DNA of 64,000 nucleotides from WTFY01 sp026713925 (GCA_963662355.1 OY759361.1:1364001-1428000); one strand, 5' to 3'. Shown: positions 53,883 through 63,246, numbered from the stretch's first letter. The notes: a model not told the origin generated them from the letters alone. Program-made: numbers and translations.

Positions 53883-53914
53883 ACAGGCCGATGTTTCATC
53901 GGCCTGTTGTTTAT
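53883..53914 (+). terminator. Terminator-like hairpin between rpoC and rpsL
   Basis: ACAGGCCGAT (53883-53892) pairs perfectly with ATCGGCCTGT (53898-53907), loop GTTTC, followed by TGTTTATTT. It fits a Rho-independent terminator for the rpoBC unit, yet it also falls inside the leader of transcripts from the promoter at 53840, so it could attenuate the str operon. Confidence 0.7.
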
Positions 53915-53932
53915 TTCAGGTATAGAAAATTT

Positions 53933-54307
53933 ATGGCAACTATCAACCAATTGGTGCGAAAACCACGCAAACGCAAGGTGGAAAAGAGCAATGTTCCCGC
54001 CCTGGCTAGCTGTCCGCAAAAACGGGGAGTATGTACCCGTGTGTACACGACTACCCCCAAAAAGCCGAATTCAGCATTGCGCAAGGTTGCACGCGTGCGG
54101 CTGACCAATGGATTTGAAGTTACCAGCTATATTGGCGGTGAAGGGCACAACTTGCAGGAACACTCAGTAGTTCTCATACGAGGTGGTCGAGTAAAAGACC
54201 TGCCTGGTGTCCGCTACCATACGGTTCGGGGCAGCCTGGATACCCAGGGTGTGCAAGACCGTATGCAGGCGCGCTCAAAATACGGCGCCAAGAAACCTAA
54301 GTCGTAG
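53933..54307 (+). CDS. rpsL: 30S ribosomal protein S12
   Basis: The 124-residue S12 starts MATINQLVRKPRKRKVEKSN. The streptomycin-relevant loops TTPKKPNSALRKV and IRGGRVKDLPGVRYHTVRG are wild type (both lysines present). It sits at the decoding centre. First gene of the str operon. Confidence 0.97.
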   Translation: MATINQLVRKPRKRKVEKSNVPALASCPQKRGVCTRVYTTTPKKPNSALRKVARVRLTNGFEVTSYIGGEGHNLQEHSVVLIRGGRVKDLPGVRYHTVRGSLDTQGVQDRMQARSKYGAKKPKS

Positions 54308-54333
54308 ATCTGTATTTGTTGAAGTAGATTACG

Positions 54334-54804
54334 ATGTCACGCAGAAGAGAGATTCCCCGTCGCAAAATTTTGGATGATCCCAAGTATGGGGACCAGCTGG
54401 TAGCAAAATTTGTCAATATTCTGATGAAGAATGGGAAAAAATCCGTCGCAGAAAAAATTCTTTACCAGTCTTTTGATTTTGTGCAACGGAAAAGCGGACA
54501 AGAAGGAATCAAGGTGTTTAAGAAAGCACTCGAGAACGTACGTCCGTTTGTTGAGGTGAAGTCGCGGCGTGTAGGTGGTGCAACATATCAGGTGCCAGTG
54601 GAGGTACGCCCTGTGCGCCAAACTACCTTGGCAATGCGCTGGATCGTGGATGCGGCAAAAAAACGCAACGAAAAATCAATGATCAACAAGCTTGCCGGCG
54701 AACTTATTGATGCCTCTTCCCACAAAGGTATGGCAATCAAAAAGCGCGAAGACACATTACGTATGGCCGAGGCAAACAAGGCCTTTTCACACTACCGCTG
54801 GTAG
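54334..54804 (+). CDS. rpsG: 30S ribosomal protein S7
   Basis: The 156-residue S7 begins MSRRREIPRRKILDDPKYGD and includes the beta-hairpin VGGATYQVPVEVRP and the C-terminal helix. It nucleates assembly of the 30S head and in relatives represses the str operon by binding between rpsL and rpsG; the gap here is only 26 bases. Confidence 0.97.
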   Translation: MSRRREIPRRKILDDPKYGDQLVAKFVNILMKNGKKSVAEKILYQSFDFVQRKSGQEGIKVFKKALENVRPFVEVKSRRVGGATYQVPVEVRPVRQTTLAMRWIVDAAKKRNEKSMINKLAGELIDASSHKGMAIKKREDTLRMAEANKAFSHYRW

Positions 54805-54826
54805 TGTCCAGTTCAGGGTCCTGATT

Positions 54827-56926
54827 GTGGCACGTAAGACTCCCATATCGCGTTACCGTAATGTTGGAATCATGGCACATATCGATGCCGGGAAAACCAC
54901 TACTACGGAACGTATACTGTTTTATACCGGCATTTCACACAAAATTGGTGAGGTGCACGATGGTGCCGCAGTCATGGACTGGATGGAGCAAGAGCAGGAA
55001 CGCGGTATCACCATTACCTCCGCTGCAACTACCTGTTTCTGGAATGGAATGGACAGCCAGTATGACGATCACCGCATTAATATTATAGACACGCCTGGCC
55101 ACGTTGACTTCACGATAGAAGTCGAGCGTTCATTACGCGTTCTGGATGGAGCCTGTGCCGTATTTTGTGCTGTAGGAGGTGTTGAGCCACAGTCAGAAAC
55201 CGTATGGCGACAGGCAAACAAGTACCAGGTCCCACGTATGGCGTTTGTCAACAAGATGGATCGTACGGGTGCAAATTTTCTGTACGTCGTGAATCAGATC
55301 AGGGAGCGGCTAGGCTCGCATGCTGTTCCCATACAACTTGCAATCGGCGCAGAAGACGGTTTCAAGGGCGTGGTCGACCTAATCGAAATGAAGGCGATTT
55401 ACTGGAATGAGAGCGACATGGGCACAAGTTTTGAAAGGGGAGAAATCCCCCAGGATATGCAAGCCGAGTGCCAGAGGTGGCGGGACGAAATGATCGAGGC
55501 AGCTGCCGAGTCTTCTGAAGAAATTATGGACAGGTATCTGGAAACAGGGACGCTGTCTCAGGAGGACATTCGCAAGGGACTGCGCATGCGGACCTTGTCC
55601 AATGAAATCGTGCCTACCTTATGTGGCACGGCCTTCAAGAACAAGGGTGTGCAGGCCATGCTTGATGCCATCATTGAGTTCATGCCTTCGCCGACTGATG
55701 TACCTGCAATTCAAGGCATCCTGGAAGACAAGGGCAATACCACTAGTGTGCGAAACTCCTCGGATGACGAGCCGTTCGCATCCCTTGCGTTTAAAATCGC
55801 TACAGACCCGTATGTAGGCACACTTACTTTTTTCCGCGTGTATTCAGGTGTTCTGAATTCAGGCGACACGGTATATAACCCGGTTAAAGGGAAAAAGGAA
55901 CGTATTGGTCGGATTCTGCAGATGCATTCAAATTCCCGTGAAGAAATCAAAGAAGTTCGTGCGGGCGACATTGCTGCTGCGGTCGGTTTAAAAGCTGTGA
56001 CCACGGGTGAAACCTTATGTGATGTGAACAATGCCATTACCCTGGAGCGCATGGAATTCCCGGAGCCTGTGATTTCCGTTGCTGTTGAACCAAAAACGAA
56101 AACTGATCAGGAAAAGATGGGTATTGCCCTGCAGAAACTGGCTCGGGAAGATCCGTCATTTCGTGTGCGTACCGATGAGGAGTCTGGTCAGACAATCATT
56201 TCTGGTATGGGTGAGCTACACCTTGAAATTATTGTTGACCGTATGAAACGGGAATTCAGTGTGGCAGCCAATGTGGGTGCGCCACAGGTCTCTTATCGTG
56301 AAACCATTCGTAGAAGTATTAAACAGGAAGGCAAGTTTGTGCGTCAATCAGGTGGGCGTGGACAATACGGGCATGTGTATCTGAGGATCGAACCACAACA
56401 ACCCGGTGATGGGTTTAAATTTGCAAGTGAGATCGTAGGTGGAGTGATACCTAAAGAATATATTCCTGCCGTTGAAAAGGGGGTTAAAGAAGCCGTATAC
56501 AATGGTGTAATCGCAGGCTACCCTGTTGTGGATGTTAAAGTTACTTTGTATGACGGTTCTTTTCATGATGTGGATTCTTCCGAGATGGCATTCAAAATTG
56601 CTGGTTCCATGGCCTTTCGCGAAGGGGCCAAGCAGGCTGATCCAAAATTGCTGGAACCTGTCATGAAAGTTGAGGTGGTAACTCCTGAAGAACACATGGG
56701 GGATGTAGTGGGTGACCTGAACCGTCGTCGCGGTATGGTAGGGGGAATGTCCGACAGTCCTTCGGGAAAGGTGATTTCTTCTGAAGTCCCGTTAGCTGAA
56801 ATGTTTGGGTATGCCACTGACTTGCGTTCCGCCACACAGGGCCGGGCAACCTATTCGATGGAATTTCATAAATACAAAGAGGTTCCGTCGAACCTGGCAG
56901 ACGCAGTCATTAAAAAGAATAGCTAA
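54827..56926 (+). CDS. fusA: Elongation factor G
   Basis: GTG 54827 gives MARKTPISRYRNVGIMAHID, the family start. G1 motif AHIDAGKTTTTE, G3 DTPGHVDF and G4 NKMDR are present, as are domain IV (GGRGQYGHVYLRIEP) and the C-terminal domain V. 699 residues. Drives ribosomal translocation and recycling. Confidence 0.97.
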   Translation: MARKTPISRYRNVGIMAHIDAGKTTTTERILFYTGISHKIGEVHDGAAVMDWMEQEQERGITITSAATTCFWNGMDSQYDDHRINIIDTPGHVDFTIEVERSLRVLDGACAVFCAVGGVEPQSETVWRQANKYQVPRMAFVNKMDRTGANFLYVVNQIRERLGSHAVPIQLAIGAEDGFKGVVDLIEMKAIYWNESDMGTSFERGEIPQDMQAECQRWRDEMIEAAAESSEEIMDRYLETGTLSQEDIRKGLRMRTLSNEIVPTLCGTAFKNKGVQAMLDAIIEFMPSPTDVPAIQGILEDKGNTTSVRNSSDDEPFASLAFKIATDPYVGTLTFFRVYSGVLNSGDTVYNPVKGKKERIGRILQMHSNSREEIKEVRAGDIAAAVGLKAVTTGETLCDVNNAITLERMEFPEPVISVAVEPKTKTDQEKMGIALQKLAREDPSFRVRTDEESGQTIISGMGELHLEIIVDRMKREFSVAANVGAPQVSYRETIRRSIKQEGKFVRQSGGRGQYGHVYLRIEPQQPGDGFKFASEIVGGVIPKEYIPAVEKGVKEAVYNGVIAGYPVVDVKVTLYDGSFHDVDSSEMAFKIAGSMAFREGAKQADPKLLEPVMKVEVVTPEEHMGDVVGDLNRRRGMVGGMSDSPSGKVISSEVPLAEMFGYATDLRSATQGRATYSMEFHKYKEVPSNLADAVIKKNS

Positions 56927-56968
56927 ACCAAGGTATTATCATTAAGATATTTTACGAGGTAGAGAACA

Positions 56969-58159
56969 ATGTCCAAAGAGAAGTTTGAGCGTACCAAGCC
57001 GCATGTGAATGTGGGAACGATTGGTCATGTAGATCATGGCAAGACTACTTTGACGGCAGCGTTGACCAAGGTTATGGGTGAATCCCACGGGGGTGAGTAC
57101 AGGACTTATGACCAGATTGACAATGCCCCGGAGGAACGTGAACGCGGTATTACCATTGCTACGGCTCACGTAGAATATGAAAGTATCAATCGCCACTATG
57201 CTCATGTTGACTGTCCAGGTCATGCCGACTATGTAAAAAACATGATCACAGGTGCAGCCCAGATGGACGGTGCCATTCTTGTAGTGAGTGCAGCAGACGG
57301 TCCGATGCCCCAGACACGCGAGCATATACTGCTGGCCAGGCAGGTGGGTGTCCCCCATATTCTGGTATACATGAACAAGGCCGACCAGGTGGATGATCCA
57401 GAGCTGCTTGAACTGGTTGAAATGGAAGTAAGGGACCTTCTTTCCACCTACGAGTTTCCGGGTGACGATACACCTATCATCGTCGGTTCTGCCCTTAAGG
57501 CCCTGGAGGGGGATACATCGGAGACAGGAATTCCCTCAGTAATTAAGCTCGTAGAGCAAATGGATGCATTCGTCCCTGAGCCGGAACGTGCCATCGACGG
57601 AGACTTTATCATGCCTGTAGAAGATGTTTTCTCGATCTCCGGACGAGGAACCGTTGTTACGGGCAGGGTCGAGCGCGGGGTTGTCAAAGTCAGTGATGAG
57701 ATAGAAATTGTCGGCATTCGTGAAACTGCCACCACTATCTGCACGGGTGTTGAAATGTTTCGCAAGCTGCTTGACCAAGGCCAGGCAGGTGATAATGTGG
57801 GTGTGCTGTTACGAGGTACCAAACGAGATGAAGTTGAGCGTGGGCAGGTATTGTGCAAGCCGGGCAGTATTACCCCGCATACAAAGTTTGAGGCTGAAGT
57901 CTACATCCTCAGCAAGGAAGAAGGTGGACGGCATACTCCGTTTTTCAACGGCTACCGCCCCCAGTTCTACTTCCGTACCACCGACGTTACAGGTGCAGTC
58001 GACCTTCCCAGTGGCACTGAGATGGTAATGCCGGGGGATAACATACATATGGTGGTTTCCTTGATTGCCCCGATTGCTATGGAAAAGGGTCTGCGTTTCG
58101 CAATTCGCGAAGGCGGGCGTACCGTAGGGGCAGGGAAAGTATCAAAGATTATTGAGTAA
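56969..58159 (+). CDS. tuf: Elongation factor Tu
   Basis: The 396-residue EF-Tu has G1 GHVDHGKTT, the switch-I RGITI, G3 DCPGHADY and G4 NKAD, then domains II and III ending GRTVGAGKVSKIIE. It is the tuf copy of the str operon; the second tuf that usually stands between tRNA-Thr and tRNA-Trp is not at that place in this window. Confidence 0.97.
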   Translation: MSKEKFERTKPHVNVGTIGHVDHGKTTLTAALTKVMGESHGGEYRTYDQIDNAPEERERGITIATAHVEYESINRHYAHVDCPGHADYVKNMITGAAQMDGAILVVSAADGPMPQTREHILLARQVGVPHILVYMNKADQVDDPELLELVEMEVRDLLSTYEFPGDDTPIIVGSALKALEGDTSETGIPSVIKLVEQMDAFVPEPERAIDGDFIMPVEDVFSISGRGTVVTGRVERGVVKVSDEIEIVGIRETATTICTGVEMFRKLLDQGQAGDNVGVLLRGTKRDEVERGQVLCKPGSITPHTKFEAEVYILSKEEGGRHTPFFNGYRPQFYFRTTDVTGAVDLPSGTEMVMPGDNIHMVVSLIAPIAMEKGLRFAIREGGRTVGAGKVSKIIE

Positions 58160-58189
58160 CCGGAGGCTGGTCAAACAGTAATATTCAAG

Positions 58190-58504
58190 ATGGCTACAGG
58201 ACAGACAATACGGATTCGCCTGAAGGCATTTGATCACCGTTTGATAGACCGCTCTGCAAGTGAAATTGTAGAGACAGCTAAGCGAACCGGTGCAAGGGTA
58301 AAAGGTCCTATTCCATTGCCGACAAAGAAAGAGCGTTTTACCATACTGATTTCACCGCATGTTGACAAGAATGCCCGCGATCAATACGAGATTCGAACGC
58401 ACAAGCGAATCATGGACATTGTTGAGCCTACCGATAAAACAGTGGATGCCCTGATGAAGCTAGACTTGGCGGCTGGTGTCGATGTGCAGATTAAGCTGAG
58501 TTGA
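58190..58504 (+). CDS. rpsJ: 30S ribosomal protein S10 / NusE
   Basis: The 104-residue S10 has the family core RIRLKAFDHRLID and the loop GPIPLPTKKERFTILISPHVDKNARDQYE (split here by function: rRNA loop and NusB contact). It lies 30 bases after tuf, so it is probably read with the str operon, and 197 bases before rplC. Confidence 0.97.
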   Translation: MATGQTIRIRLKAFDHRLIDRSASEIVETAKRTGARVKGPIPLPTKKERFTILISPHVDKNARDQYEIRTHKRIMDIVEPTDKTVDALMKLDLAAGVDVQIKLS

Positions 58505-58592
58505 CGGTTCTGCAGTTCAGGCGGGGGGTTAAAGCAAGCGAATCTGGTAAAGACTGAGTATAAAGAAAATACTTTCCTGAAACTTTGAAATT

Positions 58593-58601
58593 TGGGATAA
58601 T
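58593..58601 (+). promoter_or_regulatory. Putative extended -10 promoter between rpsJ and rplC
   Basis: TGGGATAAT (58593-58601) is an extended -10 (TG-n-GATAAT, five of six). No good -35 is seen, as allowed for this promoter class. The expected start near 58608 would place the following hairpin at the very 5' end of the mRNA. Confidence 0.4.
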
Positions 58602-58613
58602 GTGGAGTTTGCT

Positions 58614-58647
58614 GCGACCCGGCATGGGGGAACCCATGCCGGGTCGC
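58614..58647 (+). promoter_or_regulatory. Perfect 15-bp hairpin in the rplC leader
   Basis: GCGACCCGGCATGGG (58614-58628) pairs with CCCATGCCGGGTCGC (58633-58647); the loop is GGAA, a GNRA-type tetraloop. No T run follows, so it is not an intrinsic terminator. In enterobacteria the S10 leader with L4-controlled hairpins lies before rpsJ; here the structured leader lies after it. A role in L4 autoregulation is inference. Confidence 0.6.
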
Positions 58648-58701
58648 GGTTATCCGGAGAGGTAAAACTCTTGTTCACTTTGAATCGTATGTAGTGCAGA
58701 T

Positions 58702-59406
58702 ATGGCTTTAGGACTTGTTGGAAAAAAAGTTGGCATGACGCGTGTTTTCACGGAAGCGGGTGAGTCTGTTTCCGTTACAGTTCTGCACATGCCCTGCAAC
58801 CGGGTCACACTGGTTCGTCGGCATGAAGTTGATGGCTATGATGCGATACAGGTGACCTACGGCGCCAAGAAAGCCTCAGGTATTAACAGGCCTGCATCTG
58901 GCCATTTTGCAAAGGCAGGCGTTCAGGCTGGAAGGGGTTTACGCGAATTCAGGTCAGAGAAGGAACAGCTGGAAGCCTTTGATGTTGGATCGGAGCTAGG
59001 TGTTGGGTTGTTTTCTGTTGGTCAGAAAGTTTCTGTATCTGGTGTGTCAAAAGGCAAGGGTTTTGCAGGTTCTGTCAAGCGCCACAACTTTCGAATGCAA
59101 GATGCAACGCACGGGAACTCCATATCGCATCGTGCACTGGGTTCTACAGGACAGTGCCAGGATCCTGGCCATGTATTCAAGGGAAAGAAAATGGCAGGCC
59201 AAATGGGCGGAGTACGTGTGACAACGAAAAATTTAAAAATTGTACAGGTCGATGAAGGGAAAAACCTGCTTTTGATAAAAGGTTCAGTACCAGGGGCCAC
59301 AGGCGGGGATGTGGTAGTACGTCCTGCTCATGCCAGTGAAGTCAATATTCCTGATCAGGGGAAGCTTGCGGATTCTGCAGAAGAACCTGGTGCAAATGAA
59401 GCCTAG
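58702..59406 (+). CDS. rplC: 50S ribosomal protein L3
   Basis: The 234-residue L3 starts MALGLVGKKVGMTRVF and contains HGNSISHRALGSTGQCQDPG with the glutamine that PrmB methylates in relatives, and GHVFKGKKMAGQMGG. An acidic C-terminal tail of about 20 residues extends beyond the E. coli form. Confidence 0.96.
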   Translation: MALGLVGKKVGMTRVFTEAGESVSVTVLHMPCNRVTLVRRHEVDGYDAIQVTYGAKKASGINRPASGHFAKAGVQAGRGLREFRSEKEQLEAFDVGSELGVGLFSVGQKVSVSGVSKGKGFAGSVKRHNFRMQDATHGNSISHRALGSTGQCQDPGHVFKGKKMAGQMGGVRVTTKNLKIVQVDEGKNLLLIKGSVPGATGGDVVVRPAHASEVNIPDQGKLADSAEEPGANEA

Positions 59407-59419
59407 TGGTGATTGAAGC

Positions 59420-60025
59420 ATGGAACTCGCGGTATTCAATACAAAATCCACGGTAACGGTATCGGACGATATCTTTGCAAGGAGTTTCAATGAGCCTCTG
59501 GTCCATCAGGCCGTGACTGCATATCTTGCCGGTGCTCGCAGTGGAACCAAGGCAAATAAAAGCCGGAGTGACGTCAGGGGAGGTGGTGCCAAACCATGGC
59601 GACAAAAGGGAACAGGCCGTGCACGTGCAGGTACATCCAGCAGCCCCTTATGGCGTTCCGGTGGAGTGACCTTTGCGGCGAGACCACGCAAGCACAAACA
59701 AAAGCTGAACAAAAAAATGGTCCGTGCGGCCTATGCCAGCATGTTCTCAGAGTTGGTTCGCCAGAAATGCTTGCACGTTGTCGAAGCATTTACAGTAACC
59801 GAGCCTAGCACCAAGCAGGCCCTGGAGCAGTTGGAAAATCTAGAAGTTGTATCCGCATTGATTATTACAGAAGAAGCCGATAAAAATTTGTATCTCTCTG
59901 TACGCAATCTTCCATATGTTGATGTTGCAGAGGTGGGTGGACTGGATCCTGTCAGCCTGTTTAAGTTCCGGCATGTGATCGTCACCAGGAGTGCGCTGCA
60001 GGCAATTGAAAAGTGGCTGCAATGA
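59420..60025 (+). CDS. rplD: 50S ribosomal protein L4
   Basis: The 201-residue L4 has the exit-tunnel loop (KSRSDVRGGGAKPWRQKGTG, ARAGTSSSPLWRSGG) and the C-terminal rRNA-binding part. In enterobacteria free L4 represses the S10 operon. Ends in overlap with rplW. Confidence 0.96.
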   Translation: MELAVFNTKSTVTVSDDIFARSFNEPLVHQAVTAYLAGARSGTKANKSRSDVRGGGAKPWRQKGTGRARAGTSSSPLWRSGGVTFAARPRKHKQKLNKKMVRAAYASMFSELVRQKCLHVVEAFTVTEPSTKQALEQLENLEVVSALIITEEADKNLYLSVRNLPYVDVAEVGGLDPVSLFKFRHVIVTRSALQAIEKWLQ

Positions 60026-60318
60026 ATGAGGAACGTATCATGTCTGTTCTGTTGTCTCCTCATGTCTCTGAGAAGTCGGCTCTGAGTGCTGACAAGAACA
60101 ACCAGCATGTGTTCCGTGTCATACGTGATGCCAAAAAAAGTGAAATCAAACAGGCTGTAGAGAAACTGTTTGATGTGAAGGTGGCTGAGGTCAACACGAT
60201 CAGCATGAAGGGCAAGCGCAAGAATTTTGGTAAACGACCAGGCAAGCGTTCTGATTGGAAAAAAGCGGTAGTCACCCTGGAATCAGGAAATGATATCAAT
60301 TTTGGCGGGTTTAGCTAA
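60022..60318 (+). CDS. rplW: 50S ribosomal protein L23
   Basis: ATG 60022 overlaps the rplD stop (ATGA) and gives MNEERIMSVLLSPHVSEKS; a GTG three codons earlier is possible. The GKRKNFGKRPGKRSDWKKAVV segment is the exit-site loop that contacts signal recognition particle and trigger factor. 98 residues. Confidence 0.96.
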   Translation: MNEERIMSVLLSPHVSEKSALSADKNNQHVFRVIRDAKKSEIKQAVEKLFDVKVAEVNTISMKGKRKNFGKRPGKRSDWKKAVVTLESGNDINFGGFS

Positions 60319-60333
60319 CAACATGAATTCGTT

Positions 60334-61161
60334 ATGGCAGTCGTAAAAGCAAAGCCCACATCAGCCGGTCGACGTTTCACTGTGCAGGTTACGACACCTG
60401 GTCTGCACAAGGGTGGGCCCTGTAAATCTCTATTGCGTGATAAAGGCAGTCGTGGCGGGCGCAATAATGCTGGTCGTATCACTACACGGCATCGGGGTGG
60501 TGGGCACAAGCGGCGATATCGGGTAATCGATTTCAAACGTGATAAAGATGATATTTCTGCACAGGTGGAAAGAATTGAATATGACCCGAACCGCAGTGCG
60601 AATATAGCGTTACTCAAGTACTCTGATGGAGAACGGCGCTACATTATTGCACCCAGAAGCCTGGAGTCGTCCAGCCAGGTTATTTCAGGCAAGCAGGTGC
60701 CAATTAAAGTCGGTAATACACTACCGTTGCGAAGCATTCCAGTGGGAACTGTAGTGCACTGTATAGAAATGAAGCCAGGAAAAGGGGCACAGATAGGGCG
60801 CAGTGCAGGCGCTGCAATTCAGATTGTTGCGCGCGAGGGCAATTATGCCACATTGCGTTTACGCTCGGGTGAAACACGCAAGGTGCTCCTGGACTGCCGT
60901 GCAACGATAGGGGAAGTTGGTAACAGTGAGCACAACTTGCGTAAGCTCGGAAAGGCTGGTGCAAAACGCTGGCGTGGCATCCGTCCAACGGTCCGAGGGG
61001 TGGCCATGAATCCAGTGGATCATCCGCATGGCGGTGGTGAGGGTCGTACTTCTGGTGGACGTCATCCTGTATCACCATGGGCAATGCCAACCAAAGGGTT
61101 TAAAACCAGGAAGAATCATCGTACAGACCGACTGATTGTACGACGAAGAAACAAAAGATAA
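60334..61161 (+). CDS. rplB: 50S ribosomal protein L2
   Basis: The 275-residue L2 has GRNNAGRITTRHRGGGHKR near the N-terminus and the peptidyl-transferase-associated RGVAMNPVDHPHGGGEGR near the C-terminus with the conserved histidine. Family length. Confidence 0.97.
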   Translation: MAVVKAKPTSAGRRFTVQVTTPGLHKGGPCKSLLRDKGSRGGRNNAGRITTRHRGGGHKRRYRVIDFKRDKDDISAQVERIEYDPNRSANIALLKYSDGERRYIIAPRSLESSSQVISGKQVPIKVGNTLPLRSIPVGTVVHCIEMKPGKGAQIGRSAGAAIQIVAREGNYATLRLRSGETRKVLLDCRATIGEVGNSEHNLRKLGKAGAKRWRGIRPTVRGVAMNPVDHPHGGGEGRTSGGRHPVSPWAMPTKGFKTRKNHRTDRLIVRRRNKR

Positions 61162-61193
61162 ATTGACGGTTTTTGATTAAGAGAGTTCTCCGA

Positions 61194-61466
61194 ATGCCAA
61201 GATCATTACGTAAGGGCCCGTTTGTCGATCACCATTTGATGAGAAAGGTGGAAAAGGCAGTGGCTAACAATGATCGCAAGCCCATCAAGACATGGTCTCG
61301 ACGGTCTTTTGTTGTACCGGAGATGGTAGGTGTCACTATCGCTGTGCATAATGGCCGCCAACACGTGCCCATACTAATCAATGAAAACATGGTAGGTCAT
61401 AAGCTTGGAGAATTTGCTGTGACCCGGACTTTCAAGGGTCATTCGGGAGATCGAAAGGCAAGATAG
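61194..61466 (+). CDS. rpsS: 30S ribosomal protein S19
   Basis: ATG 61194 gives MPRSLRKGPFVDHHLMRKVE, the exact family start; the longer frame from 61173 is disregarded. KTWSRRSFVVPEMVG and GHKLGEFAVTRTFKGH are typical. 90 residues. Confidence 0.97.
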   Translation: MPRSLRKGPFVDHHLMRKVEKAVANNDRKPIKTWSRRSFVVPEMVGVTIAVHNGRQHVPILINENMVGHKLGEFAVTRTFKGHSGDRKAR

Positions 61467-61468
61467 CG

Positions 61469-61801
61469 ATGCAGGTTTCGGCAAAACTCACTTTTATTCG
61501 CGTTACCCCGCGAAAGGCAAGACTTGTTGCGGACCAGATACGCGGCAAGGCTGTCGATAGGGCTCTGGAGATCTTGACGTTCAGCCCCAAGAAGGCAGCA
61601 AGAATTGTCAAGAGGGTATTGGAGTCTGCCATTGCAAATGCAGAGCATAATGAAGGTGCAGATATCGATGAACTGAAGGTTGAAAAAATATTTGTTGATG
61701 ATGGTGCGACACATCGCCGTTTTCGGGCTCGTGCAAAAGGCCGTGCTGCACCTATCTTGAAGCGTACAAGTCATATCACTGTAGTAGTCAGTGACAGTTA
61801 G
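61469..61801 (+). CDS. rplV: 50S ribosomal protein L22
   Basis: The 110-residue L22 starts MQVSAKLTFIRVTPRKARLV and ends with the beta-hairpin loop RRFRARAKGRAAPILKRTSH that lines the exit tunnel. Starts two bases after rpsS. Confidence 0.97.
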   Translation: MQVSAKLTFIRVTPRKARLVADQIRGKAVDRALEILTFSPKKAARIVKRVLESAIANAEHNEGADIDELKVEKIFVDDGATHRRFRARAKGRAAPILKRTSHITVVVSDS

Positions 61802-61898
61802 CATGTACGTATGCTGCTAGAGTAAGGGCGGCTATTGGTTGTGAAATACATGTATAGAATCATTTAATCTGAATTGAATAGGAACTGACTAACAGATC

Positions 61899-62573
61899 AT
61901 GGGGCAAAAAGTACATCCGACGGGACTGCGTTTGGGAATTTCTACTGACTGGACTTCCAAGTGGTATGCCGATGGCCGCGATTATGCAGAATTTCTGAGC
62001 AGCGACTTGGAGATTCGGGACTATTTAAAGAAAAAACTTTCGCAGGCTTCAGTTAGCAGGATACAGATTAACCGACCTGCGCGTGCAGCATTCATCACGA
62101 TACACACTGCGCGTCCAGGAATAGTGATTGGTAAAAAGGGAGAAGATATTGAGGCTCTGCGTCAGGAAGTTGCACGGCGAACTGGATTGAGTGTGAACAA
62201 TGTAAAAATTAATATTGAAGAGATACGCAAGCCGGAAATTGATTCACAGCTTGTTGCAGAGAGTATTGCGCAACAACTGGAGCGACGCATTACATTTCGC
62301 CGTGCCATGAAACGGGCGGTTGGCAATGCAATGCGTTTGGGAGCGTTAGGTGTGAAAGTAAATGTTGCAGGTCGTCTGAATGGTGCAGAAATTGCCCGCA
62401 GTGAGTGGTACCGTGAAGGAAGGGTACCTCTGCATACATTACGCGCCAATATAGACTACGGCTTTGCTGAGGCAAAAACCACCTATGGAATCATTGGTGT
62501 CAAGACCTGGATTTACAAGGGTGATGTATTCGGTCTCGGTTCGAAGGCAACAGAAGACGCATCGGAACGTTAG
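61899..62573 (+). CDS. rpsC: 30S ribosomal protein S3
   Basis: The 224-residue S3 has a KH domain (GIVIGKKGEDIEALRQEV) and the C-terminal domain (GRLNGAEIARSEWYREGRVP). It lines the mRNA entry channel. The preceding 97-base gap is unusually wide for this operon. Confidence 0.97.
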   Translation: MGQKVHPTGLRLGISTDWTSKWYADGRDYAEFLSSDLEIRDYLKKKLSQASVSRIQINRPARAAFITIHTARPGIVIGKKGEDIEALRQEVARRTGLSVNNVKINIEEIRKPEIDSQLVAESIAQQLERRITFRRAMKRAVGNAMRLGALGVKVNVAGRLNGAEIARSEWYREGRVPLHTLRANIDYGFAEAKTTYGIIGVKTWIYKGDVFGLGSKATEDASER

Positions 62574-62608
62574 GCCGTGTCAATTTAAAATCTTTATTGT
62601 AAATCAAT

Positions 62609-63022
62609 ATGTTACAGCCAAGACGTACTAAGTTCCGTAAGCAGCATAAGGGTCGCAATCGCGGGCTGGCGTTAAATGGCAATAAGGTCAGTTTCGGTGA
62701 ATATGGGCTGAAAGCTGTAACCAGAGGACGTATAACAGCTCGACAGATTGAAGCTGCACGTCGAGCCATGACACGTCATGTGAAACGAGGGGGAAAAATT
62801 TGGATTCGCATGTTCCCTGATGTGCCGGTTACCAAAAAACCTCTGGAAGTGCGGCAGGGTAAGGGTAAAGGTAATGTTGAATACTGGGTTGCTAAGGTGC
62901 AACCAGGCAAGGTGCTATACGAGATGGAGGGTGTGGATGAGAAAATTGCCCGAGAAGCATTTCGTCTGGCAGATGCCAAATTGCCTATCCGAACCGCTTT
63001 CGTTTCCCGCAGTGTAATGTAA
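62609..63022 (+). CDS. rplP: 50S ribosomal protein L16
   Basis: The 137-residue L16 starts MLQPRRTKFRKQHKGRNRG and contains RAMTRHVKRGGKIWIRMFPD. An arginine in the YcfD-hydroxylated region (GRITARQIEAARR) is conserved. Confidence 0.97.
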   Translation: MLQPRRTKFRKQHKGRNRGLALNGNKVSFGEYGLKAVTRGRITARQIEAARRAMTRHVKRGGKIWIRMFPDVPVTKKPLEVRQGKGKGNVEYWVAKVQPGKVLYEMEGVDEKIAREAFRLADAKLPIRTAFVSRSVM

Positions 63023-63030
63023 TTCAGATT

Positions 63031-63246
63031 ATGACGACAGAAGAGCTACGCAGCAAAACCATTGAAGAGCTCAATCAGGAACTGCTTGATTTGCGTAAAG
63101 AGCAATTTAACCTGCGCATGCAGTCAGGTGTAGGCCAGATGACTCGGGTGCATCAGTTTAAAGTGAACAAGAGAAATATTGCCCGGGTTAAGACGATTAT
63201 GAATGAAAGGTTGGCACAGAGTTCCATAGGGGGTTCGGATGACTGA
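63031..63246 (+). CDS. rpmC: 50S ribosomal protein L29
   Basis: The 71-residue L29 is a two-helix protein with ELNQELLDLRKEQFNLRMQ and the family QFKVNKRNIARVKTIMNER. Its end overlaps rpsQ by eight bases. Confidence 0.96.
   Translation: MTTEELRSKTIEELNQELLDLRKEQFNLRMQSGVGQMTRVHQFKVNKRNIARVKTIMNERLAQSSIGGSDD

Noticed and set aside
58614..58647. Intrinsic terminator after rpsJ
   Set aside because: The stem is perfect but no T run follows; a leader structure fits better.
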